Below are positions 21,859 through 33,442 of a stretch of 64,000 bases of DNA, piece after piece (within the stretch, counting starts at the first letter, position 1; each line of letters begins with the position of its first letter). The position numbers and the translations under genes are program-made. This DNA comes from Cylicocyclus nassatus (Eukaryota; Nematoda; Chromadorea; Rhabditida; Strongylidae). The stretch covers positions 30,693,441 through 30,757,440 of the forward strand of contig CATQJL010000316.1 in the NCBI GenBank assembly GCA_958299035.1, given 5' to 3'. Below the pieces are notes generated by a model. It did not search any database and had not been told where the DNA came from. It saw only the letters and a program-made list of their open reading frames with translations.

Positions 21859-24344
21859 ATGGCATCGTACGGATTATTTGCTCTGCTCTTCACTATTGGA
21901 GTCACAGCTGCCTTTAATTGTTATAGCGGTAAGTTGCAACTTGTATTTTAGTGAAGGTTTTCAGATCCAGCATGCTATCTATATAGCTGTGAAAATCACA
22001 ATTACTTTCGAATCATGAATTTTGAGATTTGAGTATTTCTTTATTGTTTTTTGTTTGCAAAATTGTTTGCCTACTTAAGCGCTTTGAAAATATTGAGTCG
22101 TTAGATCAGTTCCCAGCCGCAAACCCTAAAGAGAAATGGCTCCTTTGCTTTTGTTTTCGGCTTGCAGATACTCAAATAAGCCGCTTTTCCACACTGTTGC
22201 GGTACATAAACTTATTCACAAACAAAGAAAATTTAGTCCTTAGGAGACTGCTTATAAATCAAAAGTTAAATTTGATTTGATTGTTTGCAAAATTCGAAAG
22301 ATTGAAATATTCGAGTATATCGGGTTTGATAAAATTATTTGAATTCAAGCACCATGAAAATATTTGAGCCCCTAGATGATCCTGCCAGCCGTTTGATCTC
22401 GAAAAAACTCTTTCAAAAAATAGCTCTTTCTGTCAGATTTTGGATAAATCATACACCATTTTTTTCAGAGCTATTCCTTAGAGCAGAAGAGTTATATATG
22501 GTGTACTCCAAACCATTGAATCGGAAGTCTCAGTACAATTTTCTTAATCTGCAAAAAATTCTACTGCAGCAGTGCGAAAAAGCGCCGTTTTTGAGTATAT
22601 GCAAGCAGATGTGTCAAAGGTATAAAAAAGCTGAAATTCTGCAAGTCTCAAATAATTCTGAATTACCTAGAAATGAACTTGATTTAGGAACCACTACTGG
22701 AGATGTACCATCCGACACAGTGCCTTGTGTTAGCCAGTTTTGTGACAGGTAAAAATTTTTTTACTCAAAGAGAGCCTGTTGAATTTTCCAAAACGTCGTG
22801 GCTGCTGTAGACTGGTCAAATATGTGATATGTGATTTCCAACACATATCACATATATGACCAGTCTACCGAAAGCTTTAAAAGCTTATTTTAATTTACAT
22901 AATTCAAGGATTACGGTGAAGGAGAATAAAGTCACGGCTATAAATTATGGATGTGATCAAACACAAATGTGTAAGGTGAGTCACTGAACTAAGCTTTTTT
23001 TTCCGCTGAAAGTTTTATCTTTGAAATCATTACGAAAATTCAGCTATATTTTACGGTCAATTAACGCTTCTTATGTTTTTGCACACAAAATTGAGCCCAA
23101 AATACATATTTAAGAAGCAGAAAATTATCAATGAGATGATGAGGGATATTTAATAAATCAGAAAGCTTCAGTGAAATTTGTTGAGACAGCATGAGTACGT
23201 TATTTATCGTAAGTGCACTAGCCGCTTTCAAAAACTCAACAGGGAATTGAACTGAAGAAGTTTGAGTAATTTTGAAGCTGCGAACAGATACACATAGCAG
23301 TCAAAAATTTGACTTTCAGTCTTTTTCACGCTTAAACAGTATCTTTCCATTTGTGCTTCACTGAACAATATCGCTAAAAACAAGACTAGTACCCCAATAT
23401 TTTCATAGTGTAAATTCAGCTTGAAGGCAGTGTCCCACCAGACTGGGGGTATCTGGCTCCCGTAGTCATGTAATCGTAGACCCCCTAACTAGTCGATGTC
23501 TGAAGTTCGGAGCGAAAAAGGTGGTTTACCAAGCCTAAAATTTGCTCCGAAAGTGGGCCGAATCTTACGGCATGACTACGGGACCAGATACCCCCAGTCT
23601 GGTGGGACACTGCCTTTAATGTCATATTTTGCTGAGCAAAGAACGTTTGAAAAAAACAAATGTTGTCTTCGTGCAACGTAACAGATGCAGCAAGAAGTGA
23701 TGTTACATTCGTTCAATATTACCTCTTGCCAACTTTAACAAGGGGTACAGACGTTTCAAGAGCTAAAACTGGAACAAAATATACTGTCAGATCCCTATAA
23801 TGATTGGTGCGGGGGGGGGGGCAAAACTTCTTTCAGCTGAAGGTGCGAAAAGTGGCATTGCTACGCACTCCGAAAAGTTTTTTGGAATGCTATTTGAAAA
23901 TTCTTCTTTTAAAAATTTTGAAAAAAATGTTTCAATCGCTTACAGGTGTAAGTAAGTTTTATGACTCATGTAAGCAACCTTCAAAATTTCGCTACCCATT
24001 CTCAGGAAGGGGCGCCATTTGGCCGCCCTCCTCACCCCCTTTTCTGTTCATCACTGATAGCTAGACAAAGACGTCGCTTATCAATTCTTCTCAAAACCAC
24101 CTTCTCTCAAGAACAAGTTTTTGGAGAAGCCGTTTTGACAAATATGTTATGCGAAGAACTTGTACAAGCTCAAAAACAATTTCGATGTAATACATCATAA
24201 TTTCAGGTAGAAGGAACCACCAAGTACAATGAAAATGGGGTCAACGCCGAGATCTACTGTTGCGCTACGGATCTGTGCAACTCCTCGTCAAAACTTCCAG
24301 CTTTGTTTGCTCTGATTGCATTTGCTTGTTTTAGCCTCTTTTAG
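21859..24344 (+). CDS. Ly6/uPAR-like small GPI-anchored protein, copy B
   Basis: Four exons: 21859-21928, 22688-22748, 22909-22975 and 24207-24344, giving 111 aa. Signal peptide at residues 1 to about 18 (MASYGLFALLFTIGVTAA); cysteines at 21, 37, 42, 59, 65, 84, 85 and 90, ending in YCCATDLCN, the CC-x4-CN hallmark of Ly6/uPAR three-finger domains (nematode relatives include ODR-2/HOT-type and ET-module proteins). After SSSKL comes a hydrophobic tail, ALFALIAFACFSLF, that runs to the stop, as in GPI-anchored members. The mature protein would sit on the outer cell surface or be secreted. The start is fixed by homology with A and C and by the 21-nt spacing to the promoter motif. A longer exon 2 starting after the TTTTTTCAG near 22469 would also stay in frame. 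Function cannot be read from sequence. Confidence 0.85.
22809..22868. repeat. Near-perfect 60-bp palindrome in intron 2 of Ly6 copy B
   Basis: The left arm GTAGACTGGTCAAATATGTG continues ATATGTG and the right arm is its reverse complement with one mismatch, around a loop of a few bases. Copy A has only the right half in recognisable form (GCATATATGATCCAGTCTA). Confidence 0.75.
23425..23615. mobile_element. TTAA-type palindromic element in intron 3 of Ly6 copy B
   Basis: Ends GGCAGTGTCCCACCAGACTG with about 50-bp arms (GGGGGTATCTGG, CCCGTAGTCATG). TTAA follows the right end (23616-23619) and TTGA precedes the left (23421-23424). Shares the GGCAGYGTC...GCCTTTAA ends with the elements at 6987 and 30672. 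It resembles the PALTTAA palindromes known from Caenorhabditis. Confidence 0.7.
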
Positions 24345-24659
24345 GAAGGAATACATTTATGTTATGTAAAAATGTTGTGATGTGCCTTTAATGAACCTCA
24401 ATCTCTACTGTTCCGAAAATTTTCTCTAATTATCACGGTTCAAACTTTGCACTATCATTTGCATATAGACTCTAATAGTTTGTGTTGATTACTGGATTAT
24501 CAAATAGACTTGGTTCTAACAAATGCTTGTTTGTTGAGCCATAACAGCGATTAAGGCTTACGAGCATAACGAGTGAAATTTAACTGAGATCTTATGTTAC
24601 TGGTCAATTCAAAATAATTGGTGCCGTGTACATGTTATTGCCAAGTTCGCTAATCTCTC

Positions 24660-26348
24660 TATAATAAAGCGCTAGAAATGATTCATGCATGTAACATCCC
24701 CCCCCCCTTCGTGGTAGCGATTCGAGTGTCAACATGCCCGTCGTTATGTGCCTGTGCAGATGCGCCGAGCTGTGGCCAATAGGGTAGTGGTGCCTGTCTT
24801 AAATGATGCTGATCAAGAAGCTCAATCAGCAAAGTGTACTTGCTAAACAAGCTAAACATTGTGAAGGAGGGTTACTTAGTCCTGTTTTCATTATACATTA
24901 GATTACTTTATCGCAATAACGTGAAGCAGCGCGAAACCGGATAGCTCCCGTAGCAAGATTTCAGAGTTTTGGAAAACATCACTCTAGAAGGTAGCACAAT
25001 GAATGACGTGTAAATTCTTAGTGAGCTGAAGGAAAGCAATACGGAGGCCCCCAATTTTAGAAGCACGAAAAATATCGGAAAGTTTGAATGCCACAAAATT
25101 GAGATGTTAAGGTAGCGTGAGGAAGTTTGTACGAAAGGGGAGGGGAAGTGGGAGAACTTGAGGAGATTTGCACTTTGACTCCAGCAAAAGCAAAGATAGT
25201 GCACGTTTCCAAGCCAATTAAAAGTCAGAGGTGAGCGGTCCTAACAGGAGAAGCTCAAGAGTGGCTTTTGGGATGCAGTCGAAAGGTAGACGAAAACTAG
25301 CGCAAACACTTTGATACTGCTAAATCTAGGGACATTCAGACCTTTCAATGAAAGGAATGAGCGTCAAATTTTTTCCTAATTTCAGAGGGGCCAGAGGCGT
25401 TTCTGCACGGTTTTTCGAAAAACCTTCATTTGGGGAAAATAAGTACTAGAAAAGCGGAGAAGTGGGCTGAGAGGTTAGGATCGCTCTCGCTGACTTGACT
25501 TTTGACAAAAAATCAATCTAAAACCTTGAAGGTATGATTAGAACTGTGGCAAATTCTGAAGAAAATAGAAACTAGGAAAACGCGAACACTTTTCAAAGGC
25601 AAGTTTTTGGAAAGAAAGCGCAAAATACATATGCTGATAACTTCCACAGCGGGGGAGGGGGGTAGTACAATCTGACCAAGAGTTTTCAATTTTCCCCGAG
25701 AAATTTTCCAGATGATCTTTTAGAAAATGGTATGCTATGTCCATGCTAGCTGCACTATCTCAGCAGATTCGGCTATTTTGGACCCAGCCTAATGTCTTTG
25801 CTTACAAACAGCTGTGATCTTCGATATGCAAAACCCTGGACCCAGGAAAAACTCTGCTATATATTTTATTCGAATCAACGTGTAAAACCTAAGGAATTTG
25901 CAATTACTTCTCTCACTTTCAGGAAATGTTTGTAGACACCCAATTTTTGACTAGGAAGAGGCACTGTGTCAAACTTTTACACACACCCCATTTCACTTCA
26001 TGGCTAAATCTGATAACTTGATAAATGATTCTGGGCATGGAGAGTGAGCAACAATTCGCAATGGCATAAACCCGTATAGAGCCATACAACCACTATCTTA
26101 GATTTGAACTTACTCGTTCTTGTTTTTCGGTAGAAAAACACAGCTGCACTATGAAAAACAAATTCAAATATAAAAACAAGCAATTTCAAAAAGAATTTAC
26201 ATTAAGTACACGACAAATCAGCCTGGGCGGAATACGTTGCGCTACTCCCATTTACACTTTTGAGTACACTGCAAGGGTTGACTTGAGAACAGAGCATACA
26301 CGAACGGCGGAAAAGAGTCATTCATTCTGTGTCTAGACCACTTAAGAC
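24660..26348. other. No gene recognised
   Basis: AT-rich intergenic DNA. The 24908-25204 minus-strand frame (98 aa) is rich in leucine, serine and phenylalanine and has no recognisable family. A lone mariner-like end, CAGCCTAA, lies at 25785-25792 without a clear partner. Confidence 0.4.
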
Positions 26349-27820
26349 CATACCTTCGATAGTCAAGAGACAGAGCCTAGAAAGTGATAGTTGTTTGAGT
26401 TCTTGCCCCCTATAAAAAGTGAAGGTTGTTTTAGAAAAAATAGATGGAAATTTAAAGATCTGAATTGAACCAGGAAACTTGAAAAATTTATATAAAACAG
26501 AGGCTAACACCAAATTTAAAACCTTATCTTGGTGGTTTCCTACGCACATTTTTGTCTTCAGAATTGGAAATTCTGAGAACAAATAGGGAACAACAGGAAC
26601 AAAGTTCTTTTCTAATTGAAAAAAAGCGTTAGCTGTGGCGGTAGTTGGGAGACCGAAAGAAGGCAAACTTGTCAACAATTGAACTGAACATGTTAAACAT
26701 GTCTGAAAAGTTATGCTGCACATCGACGCCAATCTGATTTTTGACGCGTCCTTTGAATTTTCACCCCCGCATGGTTGTTTCGTATCCTGCGACGTTGTCT
26801 GGATCCTTCCGCTCATCATTCTGAGCAAGTAACGTCCAAGCTGGAGAAAATTCGTTGCAAAAGCATTGAAAAAGAACAAGGTAAAGAAAAACGCACTTTT
26901 TGGTAATTTTCACAAAATAAACTGGCATAAGCAAAGAAGTAAGCTCGGCGACGTTGCCTACATCATAGACAGAAACAAGACCTATTGAATACACAAAAAA
27001 ACCGAGTGAAAAGAGTTGAACTGAAGAAAAAACAAAAGTTTTTCGGAAACTCCGTTTTTCCTATATTTCTCGTTTAAATCATAAAAAGGAGTCTTGCGAC
27101 GTTGTCAGGGCGTAAAAATAGAGATCAAGAGCTTTAATATGATATATAGATTGTCGAAATTGGGTTCCTAACAACGAAGAAAAGGGTACCAGAGCCAAAT
27201 GCCCCGCGCCCGCTTTTGGGGTAGCGAGGTAGCGCGCAAGTCACGGAGACGCAGACGAGCAGCGGAGACAGACCAGAGCCGGCGGGGCATTTGGCTCTGG
27301 TCATTGATCTCCGCGGGATCATAACGAAACCCTGTAACATTATATATAATTGTGATCCTCATGAGACGTCCAGGAGCACTGACAACGTCGCGGGTCTTGA
27401 AAATCACTCCATAACGAGGTAGACCAGCATTTAAGTAGCGACTCTCTGCGCAAGATTTGAGCGCAGTTTCTCGTTTCTATTGAACTCCAGCGGCTTTCAC
27501 GAACTTCCAACGCTCAATCGAAGTCTAGAGGAAGACTAATTGAAAAATTTGCTCCAGTTCCTCATTGAATTTTTGAATAAAAGTCTTTTTGGCAAAAAAG
27601 GGCCATAAAAACGTAATCCTTCGGTTTTTTTGAGCTTCTTTTGGATGTCACTACTATATTTACCTCATTCACATCTCTCCCTATATGGATATGTCATTAG
27701 TTATGTCATGATATCCGGGGCTTCGCCCCGGATGACTTCCCTCTAGGTGAAGGTTGTGTTCTATCATGACGCTCAAAGTGAAGGTCACCAGAGTACGTGG
27801 CTCTATGTATCGAAGGTATG
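26349..27820. mobile_element. hAT-like element with 8-bp target duplication, copy 1 (1472 bp)
   Basis: Both ends read CATACCTTCGATA (inverted), and the flanks are the perfect 8-bp duplication CTTAAGAC (26341-26348 and 27821-27828). An 8-bp duplication with ends starting CA is typical of hAT transposons. Inside are four GCGACGTTG boxes (26789, 26948, 27096 and, inverted, 27383), a long inverted pair ACCAGAGCCAAATGCCCCGC / its complement (27186-27302), and a GGGGCTTCGCCCC hairpin (27717-27729). Minus-strand frames (185 aa and 77 aa) are open, but differences from copy 2 are mostly non-synonymous, so they are not evidence of a gene. Confidence 0.85.
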
Positions 27821-27828
27821 CTTAAGAC

Positions 27829-28641
27829 CGTTTCGCGCACATTGACTAAATAAGCTTGAATTTATTTCTTGCTGAAATAGCAAACACTCTCAAGCTTTAT
27901 CGTTCCAACACAACCTTCTGTCCTTGGTCTGCGTCTCACAGGCAAAGACTCCTGGTCGAAGTTGCCTTTTCAGATGAGATGCATATTCTTTAAAGGAACA
28001 TCGAACACTCATTCCAAGTCTATGCTCTTTATCTGCGGAGCTCCTTTGGGCAAGAGCTATGGAAGTTTATCTGGCGGGAAGCTGAAGGCGCGGGAAGAAA
28101 TTCTCTCACAGAAGTCTCCTTTGAGCTCAAATGGGGATGTGACGTCTCTTAAACAACTCTATGCAGAGAAAATACTTTCTGTCTGCTATACTCATACTGT
28201 ACACTATTCACTCGCGAGTTATACAGGCTGTTACAACCAATATTATTCTCATCGCATGTTCAATTTTTCGGCTCTCTAAACGCTCATAACCTTGCGCTCA
28301 ATGGTGCTCCGCAGATAAGGAAGACGTATTGGAATCAGCGTTTTATGCGATTTGAAAATATACGCTATATATTTTGAAAGCACTTCGATTAATGATCCTT
28401 ACCCTGTCGGACCTGAGGCACCTATGCCTAATATGTTGGCAATGTGCATCAGCATATTAACAGAATATTTGGTTATCAGCCTCAGCATCAATATGTTGCG
28501 TGGAGACTTCATTATTGATCAGCTCGATTCCCCCCCCCCCCAATAAATCATTTTTGCAATTTGTCTCATAACTCCTTCAAATGAGAGTTTAGCAGGTTTG
28601 GAGTGCACGTTCGTGAACATCCTTCGAGGGTAGGCGATATA
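27829..28641. other. No gene recognised; one foldback-type end
   Basis: A plus frame at 27962-28279 (105 aa) has no recognisable domain. Near 28280-28350 is the repeat block CTCATAACC...GTATTGGAATCAGCG shared with other foldbacks of the window. A run of ten C lies near 28531. Confidence 0.4.
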
Positions 28642-30063
28642 TTAGGGTGAACGGTAAAACATGGGATACTTACGAAATAACTGGAGGTTTCTCAAGAATG
28701 AGAAGCGATTAGACTTTCCAATTTTGAAAGATGTTAGAATATGTTATTCTCTTTCAGATAATACCTATGTAAGTTTATTTACACAATTGATATTTTTTCT
28801 ACTTGTTGGAATGCAAAGTCAGTGACTTCGATAAATTATGAAGTTTGAGCAGTATTTGCGCAGCGAAACATCCGAGACCACCCAAAGTACCACTGCTGGA
28901 ATGGGTGATGGGACAGTCACTAAACTCACGACGGCTTGTTGGCCTCAACTTTCAAAGTGAGGAGATATGGCCATTAGTAACTTTGGGACAAAGACATGCG
29001 CTATTCAATTCTTTGCAGATAAACGCATGTTTTCTAGGTACCATCTGATAGAGCTTTTACGCTCTACTCTATCCATCCATATGCAGCTTACCTCAGATTT
29101 TATCTATCTTCGGAAAATATTAGGTTGTCTCATAATTAATGCACGTTTTCCTAACCTCTTTTTGAGAGAGCTGCTTTTCAAAGAAAAAACATTTTTTCTC
29201 AAAACCCCTTATAGTGTCGGAAAGCCCGAATCCTCTAGTTTCTAACTTGTGCTTTAGTCTTCGCAAATCTTCGTTGAAGCCGTAGTTTCATGACTTCGAA
29301 GACAAGTGATTAAAATATGAAATCCTTTCCCACTCTCCTCTAAATCCACGAAAAGTCGACGGATTTTCTTCAAAAAATATGCGTAATGATTGCGAAGCTT
29401 TGTGCTATAAAAAGCTTGTTAGCATGAGATTTTTGGAAAATTCTGAGCCGAGAAATCTTGTCTCAAACTTAGCTGGTAGCTGAGGCCCATCCAAGCCCCA
29501 TAAAAATTTCAAGCGAAAAGCGACTGTATAAATCCCGCTATGTTTGCGTAGAGTAGACCTAGTACAACCAATGCTAGCAAAACGGCAGCATTTCATCTTT
29601 TTTTTGGGAGAGAAAAATTTAAAATTCCCAAAGAGGCTGTTTTTGGGATTTTCCAAAATACTGAAAAAAATGGGTACTTCCAGTTTTTTTTTTGAAAAAT
29701 TTTCTCACAGAAATATGCCGTAAAATTCAAACTTCACTCCATTGCACAACCGATCATCGGCTATATAATGAGCAAAGTTCGCGCGATCCTAGTACATTTG
29801 AGCGAAAGTTAAGCTCTCTCAAAGTATAGGTTTCTAATGAAATGTTCGGGAATTTTTTAGGCTGTAAAATCTTTTTTGAAGTGGCTGCGATTTACAAAAC
29901 GTGCGTTCTATAGTGAAAGGTTTGTTGTTTGCAGTGATTTTCATTGCGCTCAAAAAGATGGTTTTGCAAAAGAGTTATGTTGATTTGAAGTTGAAATTTA
30001 TAAAACATGCATTAATTATGAGACAACCCAATATAAGTCCCATTTTTTTACCGTTCATCCTAA
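28642..30063. mobile_element. Mariner-type element, outer member of a nested pair
   Basis: The ends TTAGGGTGAACGGTAAAACA and (inverted) TTAGGATGAACGGTAAAAAA match over about 30 bp. TA lies at 28640-28641 and 30064-30065. A second mariner-type element (29120-30031) is inserted inside, very close to the right end of this one. Confidence 0.8.
29120..30031. mobile_element. Mariner-type element, inner member of a nested pair
   Basis: Ends TTAGGTTGTCTCATAATTAA and (inverted) TTGGGTTGTCTCATAATTAA, then TGCACGTTTT / TGCATGTTTT. TA duplications at 29118-29119 and 30032-30033. It interrupts the 28642-30063 element, so it inserted later. No transposase frame is intact. Confidence 0.85.
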
Positions 30064-30074
30064 TATTATAATAT

Positions 30075-31905
30075 TTAGATCGATGCAAAAGTTATTGCGT
30101 AACTCAAACAGAATCTAATAACTTTCTAAGCACGAAACCTGAGTTTATCAGTGTATTATCTGAAAATAGTTGAAGGTTTGCGCTATATGACCAATGTTGA
30201 TGCAGCTTTCTATGAGCTAGTATAACGAAGCTTTCAAAAATGGCGTTTCGACATTGGCAAATCTGAAATGATGCTAGAAAAATAAGGTGGGCCTTTAGCT
30301 TTCCCCAAAGAATCTGCAAAAATTTCTTGCATAGCAGTAGCTCACCTTTTTGTGACAGGCTTCAATGTCAAAAATGCAAAGACAAAGAGCTAGTCTACAA
30401 CGGCGTTTTAAAAAGAAAAATTTTCGGTACTTTTCCGTTATCCGGACCCATTTTTTCAAAGAAGGATATTTCTTCTGACCTTGCACCATATTTGGTCCCA
30501 ATTTCATAGGAAAGAATGTCAACCTTCTGCTACGTGTCAAAAAAATTTGACATGTCATTTACATGTTTAATAGGTTTTACCAAGGGTTTGTGTTGCACTA
30601 CTAGCGACATGAGCTCAATCTGGATCCTAGTCAACAATGACCCCATTTTTAATTAAACAATTTTTGAAATAAAGGCAGCGTCCAGGCAAGTCTGGACCGA
30701 TGGGGATTTTACCTGGAAAGGGCTTTTGGGGCCCTAACTAAGCCACTGCCCAACCGGCAGCTCAAGTAGTGCCCTAACGGCTGAGATATTCCCTTCGAAA
30801 CTGAACTCCGCGACCGTGTTTCGCATGGATTCATGGCGCAGAGCGTGAATCCTGGCGCGAAACTGCCATGAATCCATGCGAATACGTTCGCGGGGGCCAG
30901 TTTCGAGGGGAATATCTCAGCCATTAGAGCACTACCTGAGCTGTCGCTTGGGCAGTGCCTTAGTCAGGGCCCCAAAAGTACTTTCTACGTAAAAGCCCCA
31001 TAGGTCCAGATCTGCCTGGACGCTGCCTTTAACATTGTTATAATAATAACGTCTTCCTTTTATCACTGAACAGATTAGACCTGCACAGAATGGAGAGGTG
31101 CGCTAGGATTCCATCATCCAAGCGGCGTAACAAACAGCAGCGCGATGCTGCAAGCCATCATTTATAGTCTCTCCTGGCCAAATTCGCATGGTCAAAAGTT
31201 TGAGGGAAAGATAAAGTTGATTTCTTGCTGAAAGCAATCAAGATGTTCTGCGATAAGGTTCTAGACAGTTTTGCTTTTATAGAAAACAGCTGAAAGGCTT
31301 TTAAGTGTTCAGAATTGTTTTTACCTCACCGGAAATGAATTCGAAAAAAAAAACAAGTCAAAATGGGCTAAAACGTGTCAAATTTTTTCTGACACGTGGC
31401 GGGGAGGCAGTCTTTGTAGATTTTGTGAAAAATTTTTCTTAGAATAAAGAACGTATTTTATGAGAGCCCTTTGAAGAAATGGGTCCGGATAACGGAAAAG
31501 TACCAAATTTTCTTACTGCTGCATTTTCTTCACAGGAATGTAAATCGAGACCAGAAAGTGATTTAGTCTCTAGAAAACTGTGGCCTTTTTCCAAAAGCGT
31601 CAAACAGTGTTTTTGCTGAGAAGAGCTGCACTTAAGGTAATTTTTTAATGCAAAATGACATTTTTGGGAAATTCGTTGTCTGCGTTTTCATGCGAGATTG
31701 AAGCCTAACACAATAAAAGGATACTGCTACGCACAAATTAAATCACAAATAGAATGCTATTTTGAAACCATCGTTCTCGCCGCTAGCTCATAAATATTAC
31801 GTTTTAACATCTACCAAAAACATACTGATGAGTGAATTTAGGTTTAATATGTAGAGAATAATCAATTTTTGTTTGACATACGCAAAAAGAGTTGCATAAA
31901 CCTAA
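30075..31905. mobile_element. Mariner-type foldback element carrying a nested palindrome
   Basis: Ends TTAGATCGATGCAAAAGTTA and (inverted) TTAGGTTTATGCAACTCTTT, both followed by TTGCGT. Inner inverted pairs such as TTTTCCGTTATCCGGACCCA (30437-30456) and its complement (near 31480-31500), and TTTGACATGTC against GACACGTGTCAAA-like sequence, show that much of it is one large inverted repeat. The TTAA-type palindrome at 30672-31028 is nested within it. Confidence 0.65.
30672..31028. mobile_element. TTAA-type palindromic element, 357 bp
   Basis: The left end GGCAGCGTCCAGGCAAGTCT and the right end are inverted copies. Arms run far inward (GGTGGGGATTTTAC / CCCCATAGG; TTCGCATGGATTCATGGC / CCATGAATCCATGCG near the centre at 30830-30880). 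TTAA follows the right end (31029-31032). Same end type as the elements at 6987 and 23425. Confidence 0.75.
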
Positions 31906-32800
31906 TATATTCACAAATCGCGACTGCAAGTTTTTGTCTTTTTATTCAGATTATTAGGTGAAACTGTTCAAAAAATCTTAGTAGCACATTCAGTCTTTAT
32001 GTCTTTATGTTCCGGCGACCACATATATAGTTCATCCATTGACAACCTGAAGTCAAGACGCCTTTTTTGGTGCCTTGCGATCGTTCTATTTTTTTCGTCG
32101 CTTGATGCTTCCATGATCCTGATAGTGCCTCTATTGTCACTACTATCTTCCCCTGCAGATCTTGAAGCTGTTTTGAACTTTTGTTGTCTTGAACTATTTT
32201 TTGTCTTAAACTGAAAAGCACCAAAACAAATGACTCAAAATGACATAGAGTTTCGTGTCTATATCTATAGAAACAATTTACCCATGTGCTGGAATCTTTT
32301 GCAGCTAAACATATGACAGGTATATATTTGCAAAAAACGATCTACCCATTTGATCTGTTTTGGTCGAATGGTAGAATAGAAATAAAACAAGACAAAAGTA
32401 TTTTGGCCTTTATCATTTACAACCAAGCCCAATTCAAAACAAATTCAAAAAGTTCCCAATTCAAGCAGTTCCCTAAAATTGAGGGGAAACCTCGGATGAC
32501 CCAATTGACCCAATTTTTAACTTCCTTACTTCCTGGCGGCAACAAGCTGTTCATTGATCGTCTCATACTTAGGGTATCTTTTACTACTTACGGTATCTAT
32601 GCATTTCCTTAAAAAACATAATTTTTGTCGATTTCATCCTCCAAGACTTCTCGAATCAGGAAAAAACATGTCTCTAATAGAGAAGAAAGTACTGCCTCGA
32701 ATAACGCCCGGTTGCTCGCCGGCTGCGATTCTATGAGGTTTAAGTTGACCAAATATGGAATTTGATAGCATCGAATAAAAATAATTTGGAAATTTCTCTA
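31906..32800. other. No gene recognised
   Basis: Short frames at 31997-32224 and 32286-32612 show no domain. GACCAAATATGGAATTTGATAG near 32747 recurs near 9597 on the same strand, so part of this is a dispersed repeat. Confidence 0.4.
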
Positions 32801-33442
32801 ACAAGGAGAGGATACTTAGTCGAAAACACCAATCCAGATGAGTCATATATCACCTTAAAGCGCTTAAAACGCTGATTCCAAATCTACACTTTCTAGCTGC
32901 GGAGCGGTTTTGCAGAAGGAGTTATGAAGGGTGTTCCCTCTGGGGTTTAGGCGCCCTCCAGCGGTCTCCCCTTATCTGTAAGCATTGTAGAGGAGTATCA
33001 GCTGATGGCAACTGACCTAATGGCAAGTAACTTGAATGAAGATTACAGTAAAGATTATAATATTCATATTACTTTGGCTTTTCTAACACTTCTAACTTCG
33101 ATCAGTATCAATATCATCAGAAGTTTCATGCTTTAGGGGTTCTAAAGCCATTTAGAAGTTCGCTTTAGCATGCGAGGGGGATTAAAACCTTGACATTCTA
33201 TTGATCAAGTACGTCACTTACCACTAGGTCAATTGCCACCAGTTGGTACTCCTCTACAGTGCTCATAGATAGGGGGCACTGGTGGAGGGCACCTCAACCC
33301 CAGAGGAAACACCCCTCATAACTCCCTCTACAAAACCGCTCCGCAGCTAGAAACTGCAGATTTGGAATCAGCGTTCCAAGCGCTTTAAGATGATATATGT
33401 CTCATCTGAATTGGTGCTTTCGACTAAGTATCCTTTCCTTGT
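32801..33442. repeat. Foldback element, 642 bp
   Basis: The left arm (32801 to about 33005) starts ACAAGGAGAGGATACTTAGT and is mirrored by the right arm (about 33235-33442). Both contain GCTGCGGAGCGGTTTT and the GCTGATTCCAAATC motif. The middle is AT-rich and non-coding. Family not known; no obvious target duplication. Confidence 0.8.

Larger units (their letters stand above)
21580..24650 (+). repeat. Duplicated segment B (Ly6 gene with flanks)
   Basis: The partner of 15785-19450. Homology runs from ACATGCTCATTTAG upstream to the CATGTTATTGCC region downstream and covers exons and much of the introns. Private insertions in B include the palindrome at 22809-22868 (intron 2) and the TTAA-type palindrome at 23425-23615 (intron 3). 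Confidence 0.75.

Noticed and set aside
22339..22752. 137-aa single-exon gene
   Set aside because: It consists of the end of intron 1 plus exon 2 of Ly6 copy B. Homologous exon structure in A and C supports splicing. It is kept only as a possible alternative exon in the findings.
26322..26879. 185-aa minus-strand open frame inside the hAT-like element
   Set aside because: The second copy of the element keeps only parts of it, and differences between the copies are mostly amino-acid changing. No transposase motif is present. It is treated as a chance frame in a non-autonomous element.
28501..28545. Poly-C and poly-G runs (also near 9509, 9627, 18030, 23810, 24700) as regulatory quadruplex sites
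   Set aside because: They sit in unrelated positions of non-coding repeats and look like homopolymer slippage. Nothing ties them to a gene.
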